NCBI GenBank assembly: GCA_013178375.1
Contig: JABLXQ010000029.1
Location: 1-64,000, forward strand
Source: Gammaproteobacteria bacterium
GTDB taxonomy: Bacteria; Pseudomonadota; Gammaproteobacteria; Pseudomonadales; Ketobacteraceae
Direction of reading: 5' to 3'
DNA length: 64,000 bases
The notes beneath the pieces are model-generated. The model saw only the letters and a program-made list of their open reading frames with translations, was not told the DNA's origin and ran no database searches. The position numbers and the translations under genes were made by a program. Of this stretch, positions 38,433 through 46,984 are shown piece after piece (within the stretch, counting starts at the first letter, position 1; each line of letters begins with the position of its first letter).

Positions 38433-38499
38433 CCATCGCGGCGCAGTTAAAAAGCCGCCAGGCAATCATCACCCGTATTCACCACAGGCACTCATCATC

Positions 38500-39042
38500 A
38501 TGGACTTGCAGGACTTCAAAAGTGACATGCTCTACTTCGATGAACCCTTATCGCCCACGGTCGACAACCTGCTCCGGCGCGCCGCCGAAAACTATGGAAC
38601 CGGAAATGCCGAACGCCTTCTGCTGGAAGCGTTTCAGATGGCTCGTGACAATCTTTCGGTTCTGGTCGGACTATATCGATTTTACTATTACCAGCACCGA
38701 TACGGCATGGCCATTGAAGTCGCGCACCATGTCATGGCAGTTGTCGCGCCGCGCATCGATTTCCCGCCGCAGTGGCGCGAAATCACCATGACATCATTGT
38801 CCAATGGGGTGCTCAGTTCCATCGGCATGGTGCGCTTCTATCTGTTCGCGCTCAAGGCGGCGGGCTACCTGAATCTGCGCCTTGGCCGGTTCGAAGAAGG
38901 CCTGGCGATGCTGAGAAAAGTGGTGGAGCTGGATACCTCCGACCGCCTGGGTGCCCGCCTGCTGTTGGAGATCGTGGGCTCGCATAACGCCGACGTGATT
39001 CCGTTTCCCGCCCAACCCAAAAAGATGGAGGCACGGCCATGA
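38500..39042 (+). CDS. Unknown helical (TPR-like) protein between cysE and nifW
   Basis: 180 residues, starting MDLQDFKSDMLYFDEPLSP. Alternating helices with TPR-like spacing (LLLEAFQMARDNLSVLVGLYRFYYYQHRYGMAIEVA, then LRLGRFEEGLAMLRKVVELD) suggest a protein-interaction scaffold. There is no signal peptide, membrane helix or metal motif. Its stop overlaps the nifW start (ATGA), so it is coupled to nifW and probably acts with NifW/NifZ in MoFe maturation; that is inference. I cannot give it a name. Confidence 0.8.
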   Translation: MDLQDFKSDMLYFDEPLSPTVDNLLRRAAENYGTGNAERLLLEAFQMARDNLSVLVGLYRFYYYQHRYGMAIEVAHHVMAVVAPRIDFPPQWREITMTSLSNGVLSSIGMVRFYLFALKAAGYLNLRLGRFEEGLAMLRKVVELDTSDRLGARLLLEIVGSHNADVIPFPAQPKKMEARP

Positions 39043-39371
39043 ACCAGAATGCCCTGTTCGACGACCTGGAAGAACTCAGTTCCGCCGAGGATTTTCTGAA
39101 TTACTTTGGCGTGGAGTATGACGCCAAAGTGGTGCACATCAATCGCCTGCACATCATGCAGCGGTTTCACGATTATCTGCAGAAGGGCAAGGGTGCGTTG
39201 GCGGACGATTGCAGCGAAGAAGCGGCCCGCAAGATCTACCGCGCGTTGCTGGAGCAGGCGTATCTGGATTTCGTAACCTCCGACGCGCAGACCGAGAAAG
39301 TGTTCAAGGTGTTCCGCATGAACGAACCGCAGTCCACTTTTGTGTCGCTCGAAAGCCTGCTGGAGGGCTGA
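39039..39371 (+). CDS. nifW: NifW, nitrogenase stabilising/protective protein
   Basis: 110 residues with the family's LSSAEDFLNYFGVEYDAKVVHINRLHIMQRFHDYL and AYLDFVTSDAQTEKVFKVF segments. NifW associates with the MoFe protein and NifZ in maturation and oxygen protection. The start overlaps the preceding stop. Confidence 0.95.
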   Translation: MNQNALFDDLEELSSAEDFLNYFGVEYDAKVVHINRLHIMQRFHDYLQKGKGALADDCSEEAARKIYRALLEQAYLDFVTSDAQTEKVFKVFRMNEPQSTFVSLESLLEG

Positions 39372-39374
39372 GCC

Positions 39375-39863
39375 ATGCGCCCGTCCTACGAATACGGCGA
39401 TGAAGTCCGCCTGATCCGCAACGTGCGCAATGACGGTACCTATCCGGGCATGGCCACAGGCGCGCTGCTGGTGCGGCGCGGTTCGGTGGGCTGCGTGTAT
39501 GACGTGGGTACCTATCTGCAGGACCAGCTGATCTACCGGGTTTTGTTTCTGGAAAGCGGGCGCACCATCGGTTGCCGGCAAGAGGAACTGATTCTGGCTT
39601 CCGACCCCTGGATTCCCAGTCTGTACGAATACAGCGACAAGGTGGAGGCACGCATCGCACTGTCACTGCGGGGCGAAGTAGTGGTGCCGGCGGGCCAGCC
39701 AGGCAGCATCGAAAAAGTGCTGCGCGATGCCCCGGGTGGCGTGCAGTATCACGTGCATTTTGGCAACGGCCGCGTACTGCAGGTGCCGGAAGCGGCGCTG
39801 ATGCTGCCAGCCGTTGAATCCATCAGTAGTGGTACGGAGGCCGCCCATGCAGATGAATGCTGA
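39375..39863 (+). CDS. nifZ: NifZ, P-cluster maturation protein
   Basis: 162 residues. The conserved opening YEYGDEVRLIRNVRNDGTYPG is followed by RGSVGCVYDVGTYLQDQLIYRVLFL; a second related block (VVVPAGQPGSIEKVL, then YHVHFGNGRVLQVPE) lies downstream, so the protein looks like two SH3-like repeats. NifZ is needed for the second P-cluster. It overlaps the nifM start by 17 bases. Confidence 0.94.
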   Translation: MRPSYEYGDEVRLIRNVRNDGTYPGMATGALLVRRGSVGCVYDVGTYLQDQLIYRVLFLESGRTIGCRQEELILASDPWIPSLYEYSDKVEARIALSLRGEVVVPAGQPGSIEKVLRDAPGGVQYHVHFGNGRVLQVPEAALMLPAVESISSGTEAAHADEC

Positions 39864-40731
39864 AACCAACATCGCGTATCACCTGCTGCAGGTGGCGCAG
39901 AAAAAATTCGCAGCCACGCCCGCGTCGTTGAACGCTGACCAGCGCCGCCAGGCCACCCGCATCGCCCTGAAAAAAATGGAGATCGAAAGCGCCGTACTGG
40001 GCAGCGCGGAAGCAGCCGGTGTCGTCGTGGCCGATAGCCGGATCGACGACGCGCTGACGAGCATCCGCGAACAATATGAAACAGCCGAGGATCTGGAGTC
40101 CGCGCTACAGGATGCCGGGCTCGACGAAGAATTGTTGCGGACCGCCCTGGCGCGGGAGCTGCAGGTGGAACAGGTACTGGACAAGGTCAGTTCCGCCGTG
40201 GCGCCGGTGAGTGAAACCGACGCCCGTCTCTATTACTACATGCATCCCGACGAATTCCAACGGCCTGAAGTGCGCACCGCGCGTCACATCCTGATTACCA
40301 TCAATGCTGATTTTCCGGAAAACCAGCGCGAAGCGGCACTGCAGCGAATTCAAACCATTGCCGCCCGCATCGACCGCAAACCACACCGGTTTGCCGAACA
40401 GGCACTCAAGCATTCGGAGTGTCCTACGTCGCTCAATGGCGGCCTGCTGGGCAACGTGACGCGCGGCAATCTGTATCCGGAACTGGAAGCTGTTCTGTTC
40501 GCGCTTGAGCCTGGACAGATGAGTGATGTGATCGAATCGCCGCTGGGTTTTCACTTGCTATTGTGCGACAGCATCGACCCGGCGCGGGAAATGATGTTCG
40601 ACGAAATCTTGCCGGTGTTGCGTCAGCAGCTGGATGCACGCCAGCGTTCACGCTACCAGCGCGCCTGGCTGGAAGCCTTGTTGAAAGCAACATCGGAATC
40701 AACCACCGGGGGGAGAGTGGCCAATGGCTGA
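39847..40731 (+). CDS. nifM: NifM, peptidyl-prolyl isomerase for NifH maturation
   Basis: 294 residues. The N-terminal part is helical; the C-terminal parvulin (PpiC) domain covers about 145-260 with VRTARHILITIN, FAEQALKHSECPTSLNGGLLG and SPLGFHLLLCD. NifM is required to fold active NifH dimer. The ATG at 39847 has GGAGG six bases upstream and lies inside the nifZ end. The stop overlaps clpX2 by eight bases. Confidence 0.94.
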   Translation: MQMNAETNIAYHLLQVAQKKFAATPASLNADQRRQATRIALKKMEIESAVLGSAEAAGVVVADSRIDDALTSIREQYETAEDLESALQDAGLDEELLRTALARELQVEQVLDKVSSAVAPVSETDARLYYYMHPDEFQRPEVRTARHILITINADFPENQREAALQRIQTIAARIDRKPHRFAEQALKHSECPTSLNGGLLGNVTRGNLYPELEAVLFALEPGQMSDVIESPLGFHLLLCDSIDPAREMMFDEILPVLRQQLDARQRSRYQRAWLEALLKATSESTTGGRVANG

Positions 40732-42028
40732 CACAGAGAAACTGCATTGTTCCTTTTGCGGCGTGGAAAAAAGTCCGCAGGTTCCACTGATTTCCGGCAG
40801 CGAGGGCCGCATCTGCGAAGCCTGCGTCAAGCTGGCGTTCCAGGTGGTGGGCAGTTGGGGGCAGCGACGCCGCAATCAGGCCCGTGCACCGGAACTGCGC
40901 ACACCCGCTGCCATCAAGCAGCATCTGGATGAATATGTCATCGGCAAGGATGTGGCGAAGGAAACCCTGGCGGTGGCGGTGTTCAACCATTATCTGCGCC
41001 TGATGAACCAGGGCCAGCAACCCTTCTGCCAGCAGCAGGGCAGCGTGGAACTGGAAAAATCCAACGTGCTGCTGGCAGGGCCATCCGGCACTGGCAAGAC
41101 ATTGCTGGTGCGCAGTCTGGCCCGCGTGCTGGGCGTGCCGTTCGCTGCAGCGGATGCCACCACGCTGACCCAGGCCGGTTATGTTGGCGACGATGTCGAC
41201 AGCATCATCGCGCGCCTGCTGGAAGCGGCCGGTGGTGACGTGGAGCAGACTCAATGGGGCATCGTCTACATCGACGAAGTGGACAAGCTGGCCAAACGCG
41301 GCGGCGGTGCTACGGCCGTGCGCGATATTTCCGGCGAAGGTGTGCAACAGGCGTTGCTGAAAATTGTGGAAGGCACTGAACTCAAGCTGCCGAAATCCGG
41401 CCGGCGTCGCGATGGTGGCGAGGAATTGACGGTGGACACCGGCAACATCCTGTTCATCGTCGGCGGTGCGTTTCCCGGTCTGGAAGACGTGGTGCGGGAT
41501 CGCATCCGGCCGCGCCAGTCCAGCATCGGTTTTCTCAATTCGCCCACCGACGAAGCGCCACCGGTGAACGAATTGTTGTCGGCACTGCAACCGGATGATC
41601 TGCAGAAATTCGGCCTGATTCCGGAATTCATCGGCCGCTTCCCCGTCATCACTTTCCTGCAGGAACTGGACGTGGATACCCTGATCCGTATCCTCACCGA
41701 ACCGCGCAATGCACTGGTGAAACAATACCGGCAGTTGTTTGCGTATCAGGGCGTCACGCTCGATATCACCGACGAAGCCATCCGTTTTGTGGCAGAGCAG
41801 GCGGTGGAGCGCCATACCGGTGCACGGGGCCTGCGCGCGGTGCTGGAAGCGGCGCTGCGCAGCACCATGTTCAGCATGCCGTCCACCAGCGGATTACGGC
41901 GTTGCGTGCTGCAACTGCGTCACGAAGCAGACAATACGGAACTCGAAGTGGTCACGCTGACCGGCGAAATGGCCGATGCCCCGCCATTGCCGCAAGCAAT
42001 ACCCGAGTCTCTAAGTCTGGAAATGTGA
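40724..42028 (+). CDS. clpX: ClpX-type AAA+ unfoldase, nif-linked paralog
   Basis: 434 residues. N-terminal zinc finger (HCSFCGVEK and ICEACVK), Walker A GPSGTGKT, the pore loop AGYVGDD, Walker B IVYIDEVDKL, the ClpP-docking IGF tripeptide (SSIGFLN) and the GLIPEFIGRFPV sensor region. It corresponds to clpX2 after nifM in Azotobacter and, keeping IGF, could still pair with ClpP from elsewhere. A role in turnover of nif assembly proteins is inferred. Confidence 0.93.
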   Translation: MADTEKLHCSFCGVEKSPQVPLISGSEGRICEACVKLAFQVVGSWGQRRRNQARAPELRTPAAIKQHLDEYVIGKDVAKETLAVAVFNHYLRLMNQGQQPFCQQQGSVELEKSNVLLAGPSGTGKTLLVRSLARVLGVPFAAADATTLTQAGYVGDDVDSIIARLLEAAGGDVEQTQWGIVYIDEVDKLAKRGGGATAVRDISGEGVQQALLKIVEGTELKLPKSGRRRDGGEELTVDTGNILFIVGGAFPGLEDVVRDRIRPRQSSIGFLNSPTDEAPPVNELLSALQPDDLQKFGLIPEFIGRFPVITFLQELDVDTLIRILTEPRNALVKQYRQLFAYQGVTLDITDEAIRFVAEQAVERHTGARGLRAVLEAALRSTMFSMPSTSGLRRCVLQLRHEADNTELEVVTLTGEMADAPPLPQAIPESLSLEM

Positions 42029-42041
42029 CGCTGGCAGCGGC

Positions 42042-42057
42042 TGTCGCAGATGCGACA
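42042..42057. promoter_or_regulatory. NifA upstream site 1 for nifF
   Basis: TGTCGCAGATGCGACA is a fully palindromic TGT-N10-ACA site, 142 bases upstream of the nifF -24 element. Confidence 0.75.
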
Positions 42058-42084
42058 GGCCTCGCTAGCACGGCCGGGAGCGAT

Positions 42085-42100
42085 TGTCCGGTTCACGACA
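42085..42100. promoter_or_regulatory. NifA upstream site 2 for nifF
   Basis: TGTCCGGTTCACGACA fits TGT-N10-ACA, 43 bases (four helical turns) downstream of the first site and about 99 from the promoter. Confidence 0.7.
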
Positions 42101-42132
42101 CCGCCTCCCGGCACAATTGTATTGAATATTAA

Positions 42133-42813
<681 letters not shown>

Positions 42814-42824
42814 CGGTTGGGCTG

Positions 42825-42865
42825 AAAAAAAAACCGGCACGGATTTTATTCCGCGCCGGCTCTTC
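42825..42865. terminator. Terminator between nifF and the first subtilase
   Basis: CCGGCACGGA (42834-42843) pairs with TCCGCGCCGG (42850-42859) with one mismatch. A nine-A tract precedes it, so it is strongest for the minus-strand peptidase gene; the plus-strand T-tract is poor. Confidence 0.75.
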
Positions 42866-42898
42866 CATTGACAGGCAAGTCAACCCAATAGCTTCAGT

Positions 42899-45046
42899 TT
42901 ACAACTGCGGCACCAGCATGATCGCATCCGCCACCACAGTACCGTTGGCATTCAGGTTGCTCAGGTCGATCGACTGAATGCCGCCGTTGAACCAGTACAG
43001 ACCCAGGTCACGCCACTGATTGCCATTGGTGGTCTGGTTCATGCTGATTTCCGTGATCAGTTCTGTGCCGTCTTGCGGTGATTGATGGTGCACGCGATAT
43101 TTTGAATTGGTAGCGAAGTTCGAGCCCTGGGGCCAGCGGGCATAAACGTGGTGGTAGCCGGCCTCGTTCACCAGCGGTGACCAGGTGAACAGCTTCTCCG
43201 GTTCGGCTTCGGTGGCATACCGGTAATTGCTGCCGTAGAAGCCCGACCGATAGATCGATGCCCACCATTTTCCGACATAGTCAGCGCCGGAATCGGTGTT
43301 GTCGACGATGATGCCGGCCTTGATATTGAGCACATCACTGGCGCCGGTGACGGAATCGGTCCCGGTGGCAAGGAAGTATTCGAATTCGCCGGCGGGTACT
43401 GTCCAGCTGCCGGAGTAAACGCCATCTCCCGGTACCGCATCATCGCCCACACCATCGTCACGCAACTGGAAACTGGTGTTGCCAGGTGTCACTGTCACCG
43501 GCAGATAGGTTTCCGTGCCGACGAACGAGCAGTTGTAATTTTGCACTTCGATCTTCACGGTTTCGCCTGGCAGCGCCACCACCGCATTGGCAGCAGGCAA
43601 TTGCCGGCGACGGAACACCTGATTGTTGCAGCTGAGCGCGCCACGGCCATTGGCATCCGCAAGGCGCACCAGATTGCCACCCACAGTCTTGCTGGTGGCG
43701 GCTGCCAGGGGCTTGCCGCTGCTCAACAGCAGGCGCCGGATTGCACTGGCGCTCAGCGCGGCAGTGCTGGCATTGGCCCGCAGCAGCGCTACCACACCGG
43801 TCACATAAGCGGTGGCCTGGGACGTGCCGTCGCTGACGACGAAATCCGCGTGTTGCGCATCCACCAGCGGATAGCGGGGGCTCGTGCTCAGAATGGATTG
43901 GCCAGGTGCCATGATATCCACGGTCCAGCGGCCGTAGCTGGAGCCGCTCCACAATTCACCCTGATTGTTGATGGCGCCGACTGAAATGATATTACTGTTG
44001 GTAAATGCGGCGGGGAAATAGGCGCGCTCCACCACATTCTGATCGATGTTCCAGCCGTTGTTGCCGGCAGCAGCGACCACCACGATATCGTCCTGCTCCA
44101 TCAGGTTCGCCAGTGCCTGCATTTCCGGCGTGTCCAGCCAGTATTTCTGATTGACCAGTGCGAACATGACGTTGGATATGTTGATGAAACGCGACATGCC
44201 GCCAGACGCATTCACCACCGCGATATTCACGCCCGCCACTTTCAGATCGTGGAAATACTGCATGCACTGGCGGATTGCCGCTTCGCTCGCCACTGGAATG
44301 GCAACGCCCGGAATCAGGGGAAACACATCGGATTCCAGCTGGCCGGATTTGCAGGTGGCTATGCGGATATTCGGCTCGATGCCGGCAACACCCACTACAC
44401 CACCCAGGAACGGATTGTCCAGGTTGCCGCTGGCTGCAGTCATCACGCCCGCCATGTTGGTGCCGTGTCCCACGCTGCCATCGATGGGATCACCGGCAAC
44501 CGGATTCAGCGAACCGTTGGTGTTGACACGTTGCACCAGTGTGTTGATACCGTGACAGTCGTTTAGATAACCGTTCTGGTCGCCATCGATGCCGTCTTCG
44601 CAGCCGTCATCGACACCGTTGGCGTTGGCATCCTGACCGGTTGCTTCCCCTGGATTCAGCCAGATGCGGTCGCGCAGATCCGGATGGGTGTAATCGATCC
44701 CGGTGTCCACCAGCGCAATGACGACTTCATTCTGGGCCAGGGTGGGCGAGGGCGAATACTGGCTCCAGCCTTCCGGCGCATTGATGTCCATGTCCTCGAC
44801 ACCGGGTGCGTTGTATTCGGAGCAGCTGTACTGGTTGCCGCTGATCACCGGTTTGTCCGCACAGGTACCGATGGTTGCGGTGTTCGCGGTGGTAATCAGA
44901 GCGGAAGAGTTTTGGGCGGTGCGGGGAACATTGTTGAGGGCCCACTGTTCGTTGATCAGAAGATCCTCGTCAGCAAGAACAGTGCTGGCCACAAACGTCA
45001 GCAAAAATCCAGACAACGTGAGACATTGAATACTACGGCGATGCAT
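42899..45046 (-). CDS. Secreted S8 (subtilisin-like) serine peptidase
   Basis: 715 residues from the ATG at 45044-45046 (AGAGG seven bases upstream). The signal peptide is about MHRRSIQCLTLSGFLLTFVA-STVLA. The catalytic triad is D114 (ALVDTGID), H194 (GHGTNMAG) and S409 (DGTSQATA), with oxyanion N329 (AAAGN). An Asp/Asn-rich insert (DANANGVDDGCEDGIDGDQ) near 140-160 looks calcium-binding. The C-terminal 200 residues (beta-rich, ending VVADAIMLVPQL) resemble a golvesin/carbohydrate-binding-like module. Likely extracellular and unrelated to nitrogen fixation. Confidence 0.92.
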   Translation of the reverse strand: MHRRSIQCLTLSGFLLTFVASTVLADEDLLINEQWALNNVPRTAQNSSALITTANTATIGTCADKPVISGNQYSCSEYNAPGVEDMDINAPEGWSQYSPSPTLAQNEVVIALVDTGIDYTHPDLRDRIWLNPGEATGQDANANGVDDGCEDGIDGDQNGYLNDCHGINTLVQRVNTNGSLNPVAGDPIDGSVGHGTNMAGVMTAASGNLDNPFLGGVVGVAGIEPNIRIATCKSGQLESDVFPLIPGVAIPVASEAAIRQCMQYFHDLKVAGVNIAVVNASGGMSRFINISNVMFALVNQKYWLDTPEMQALANLMEQDDIVVVAAAGNNGWNIDQNVVERAYFPAAFTNSNIISVGAINNQGELWSGSSYGRWTVDIMAPGQSILSTSPRYPLVDAQHADFVVSDGTSQATAYVTGVVALLRANASTAALSASAIRRLLLSSGKPLAAATSKTVGGNLVRLADANGRGALSCNNQVFRRRQLPAANAVVALPGETVKIEVQNYNCSFVGTETYLPVTVTPGNTSFQLRDDGVGDDAVPGDGVYSGSWTVPAGEFEYFLATGTDSVTGASDVLNIKAGIIVDNTDSGADYVGKWWASIYRSGFYGSNYRYATEAEPEKLFTWSPLVNEAGYHHVYARWPQGSNFATNSKYRVHHQSPQDGTELITEISMNQTTNGNQWRDLGLYWFNGGIQSIDLSNLNANGTVVADAIMLVPQL

Positions 45047-45367
45047 ATAGCGACCTCTGCCAAGACAAATACGGGAAAGCTTTTCAATGTCCTGACCGCT
45101 GCAGCCGTGATAACACCACCGCACGATGGGCATCGAAGTCCGCTTTCGCTATCTTGAGAAATCAATCCTGCCGATTAATTACCACTGGCTGCCGCGCTGG
45201 GGTCGGCACATACCATGAACGTCGCAGGAAGAATTTCTACACTGCGTTTCGGTTACGTTGAAAAGTTCGTGACCGAAAGCACAGTCCATACGGAAATAGT
45301 AGACGCAGTTTTTCGAACCTGCAGGGAAAAAAAGATGAATAAATTCTTTCAGGAGGGAAAGCCGCGC
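45047..45367. other. Intergenic region upstream of the first subtilase (321 bp)
   Basis: Must hold the minus-strand peptidase promoter. I could not pick out a convincing -35/-10 pair or a gene here. A short plus-strand open frame (from 45215) runs antisense into pilU and has no family similarity. Confidence 0.5.
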
Positions 45368-45379
45368 TCAGCGCGGCTT
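45359..45379 (-). terminator. Stem-loop spanning the pilU stop codon
   Basis: AAGCCGCGC and GCGCGGCTT form a perfect 9-bp stem whose three-base loop is the pilU stop codon (TGA on the minus strand). The following sequence is TCCCTCCTG, so terminator strength is uncertain; it may be a 3'-end stabiliser. Confidence 0.55.
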
Positions 45380-46597
45380 GAATACAGGACGGTTGTTTTC
45401 TTCTTCCTGATCGGCGATAGGCTCCAGCGACAATTCTGTCAATTTCGATGTTGCACTTGGTGCTGCTTTTTCCTGTTTTTGTGATGCAGGTTCCGGTTCG
45501 CTCATTTTGGCGACCTGTTCCTTGGTGAGAGAGCCAGGATTTTCTTCCAGCGTGATGCGCAGCCGCAGGTTGTTCTTCGAGTCGGCGTTTTTCAGCGCTT
45601 CATCCATGGAAATCTTGCCTTCCTTGTACAGCTTGTAAAGCGCGGTATCGAACGTCTGCATGCCTTGGGCTTCCGACTTCAGCATGGTCTCCTTGATCTC
45701 ATCCACCTTGCCCTGCTTGATCAGATCGGCGATACGGGGTGTGGACAGCAGGATTTCGATGGCCGCAGCGCGCTTGCCGTCAACGGTGGGAATCAGGCGC
45801 TGCGACACGATGCCGCGCATGTTCAGCGACAGGTCCAGGAACAGCTGCTTGTGCCGTTCCTCGGGGAAGAAGTTGATGATGCGGTCCAGCGCCTGGTTGG
45901 CGTTGTTGGCGTGCAGGGTGGAAATACACAGGTGGCCGGTTTCGGCGAAGGCTATCGCCTGTTCCATCTGTTCCTGAGTGCGGATCTCGCCGATCAGGAT
46001 AACGTCCGGAGCCTGGCGCAGGGTGTTTTCCAGGGCATCGTCATAGCAGTTGGTGTCCATGCCGACTTCGCGCTGGTTCACGATCGACATCTTGTGCCGG
46101 TGCACGAATTCCACCGGGTCTTCAATGGTGATGATATGCCCCGCGCTGTTGGAATTGCGGTAGTCGATTAACGCCGCCAGTGAGGTGGATTTGCCGGAAC
46201 CGGTACCGCCCACGAACAGGATCAGCCCGCGCTTCTGCATTACCAGCTTGGGCAGGATGTCCGGCAGGCCCAGGTCGCGGTAGTTGGGAATATCCGTCTT
46301 GATGGCACGGCACACCATGGCCAACTGATTGCGCTGCTTGAAAATATTCACGCGGAACCGGCCCACACCCGGCTCTGAGATCGCCAGATTCATCTCCGGC
46401 TTTTTCTCGAAATCCTTCTTCTGTTCCTCATTCATGATGCTGTACGCGATTTCCTTGACGCGGCCCGGTGGCAGCGGATCCTTGTCGATGGGCTCCAGCT
46501 TGCCGTAGAACTTCGCGCTGGGCGGAGCGCCGGTGGACAGGTACAGGTCGGAACCATCGCGCTCGGCGAAATACTTCAGGTAATCAATGAATTCCAT
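45368..46597 (-). CDS. pilU: PilU/PilT-type pilus retraction ATPase
   Basis: 409 residues from the ATG at 46595-46597. Secretion ATPase fold: Walker A GGTGSGKSTS, the Asp box ITIEDPVEFVH, Walker B ILIGEIR and the His box HLCISTLHANNANQALDRIINFFPE. MEFIDYLKYFAERDGSDLYLSTG and the long charged C-terminal tail (LTKEQVAKMSEPEPASQKQEK) match PilU rather than PilT. It powers type IV pilus retraction. The pilT usually beside it is not in the window. Confidence 0.92.
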   Translation of the reverse strand: MEFIDYLKYFAERDGSDLYLSTGAPPSAKFYGKLEPIDKDPLPPGRVKEIAYSIMNEEQKKDFEKKPEMNLAISEPGVGRFRVNIFKQRNQLAMVCRAIKTDIPNYRDLGLPDILPKLVMQKRGLILFVGGTGSGKSTSLAALIDYRNSNSAGHIITIEDPVEFVHRHKMSIVNQREVGMDTNCYDDALENTLRQAPDVILIGEIRTQEQMEQAIAFAETGHLCISTLHANNANQALDRIINFFPEERHKQLFLDLSLNMRGIVSQRLIPTVDGKRAAAIEILLSTPRIADLIKQGKVDEIKETMLKSEAQGMQTFDTALYKLYKEGKISMDEALKNADSKNNLRLRITLEENPGSLTKEQVAKMSEPEPASQKQEKAAPSATSKLTELSLEPIADQEEENNRPVFKPR

Positions 46598-46741
46598 GGA
46601 GAAATTTCCTGTCACAGGGGTGTCGCAATGGGAATGTAACCCCTTGAGTATAGCCAACTGATCCGGCGTCGCCGGGGCGGGTTTAATCACATCCGTTATA
46701 AGAGATACGGCTTCTATGCCCAATATTTTTCAGAGCAGGCA

Positions 46742-46769
46742 TTGACTTGTGAGCAGCTGAATTTAGAAT
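46742..46769 (+). promoter_or_regulatory. Sigma-70-type promoter of the rtcB leader
   Basis: TTGACT (46742-46747) and TAGAAT (46764-46769) with a 16-base spacer. Transcription would start near 46776, about 209 bases before rtcB. No sigma-54 element of the E. coli rtcBA type was found. Confidence 0.6.
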
Positions 46770-46832
46770 TGCGCGCCACAGAGCCCCGCGTTGGTGCGGG
46801 CCATTTACTGATTACATCAAGGAGGTTCGAAA

Positions 46833-46865
46833 GTGGCATATCAGGCAGGTACCCAACGTAACTAA
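46833..46865 (+). CDS. Ten-codon leader ORF upstream of rtcB
   Basis: GTG at 46833 through TAA at 46863-46865 would encode (M)AYQAGTQRN. It is preceded at seven bases by a perfect Shine-Dalgarno AAGGAGG (46819-46825), stronger than most genes in the window. The stop is one base before the first strand of the leader hairpin, so a terminating ribosome would cover that strand. Translation is predicted, not shown; the RNA could instead be an independent small RNA. Confidence 0.5.
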   Translation: MAYQAGTQRN

Positions 46866-46866
46866 C

Positions 46867-46936
46867 CGCTTTCGAATTCCGATTCGGAAGCGATACCAAC
46901 CGCTTCCGAGTCAGGCACCCCTAAAACCCTGACTTG
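46867..46936 (+). promoter_or_regulatory. Mutually exclusive RNA stems of the rtcB attenuator
   Basis: Strand 1 (46867-46877) pairs with strand 2 (46882-46892) in an 11-bp stem around TCCG. Strand 2 (46881-46892) pairs equally well with strand 3 (46901-46912, 12 bp with one G-U). The end of strand 3 (46907-46915) pairs with strand 4 (46928-46936), which is also the left arm of the terminator. This 1:2 / 2:3 / 3:4 / 4:5 pattern is that of translation-coupled attenuation. Confidence 0.65.
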
Positions 46937-46964
46937 CACATGTCGTCGCAGTTAGGGTTTTTTT
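46923..46964 (+). terminator. Intrinsic terminator in the rtcB leader
   Basis: AACCCTGACTTGC (46925-46937) pairs with GCAGTTAGGGTT (46948-46959), one bulge and one G-U, followed by seven T (46958-46964). It lies 21 bases before rtcB, so it must be bypassed or antiterminated for expression from the leader promoter. Confidence 0.85.
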
Positions 46965-46984
46965 ATGCCCGCAGGAGAAAGAAC

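Larger units (their letters stand above)
46598..46984. other. pilU/rtcB divergent region with an rtcB leader RNA (387 bp)
   Basis: No ordinary gene. The plus strand has a sigma-70-like promoter (46742-46769), a strong ribosome-binding site and 10-codon ORF (46833-46865), alternative stems (46867-46936) and a terminator (46923-46964) before rtcB. The pilU promoter must also lie here but is not clear. Confidence 0.8.

Noticed and set aside
46819-46835. GGTTCGAAA in the rtcB leader as a tRNA-like T-arm
   Set aside because: The flanking bases do not form the five-bp T stem and no acceptor or anticodon arm is found.
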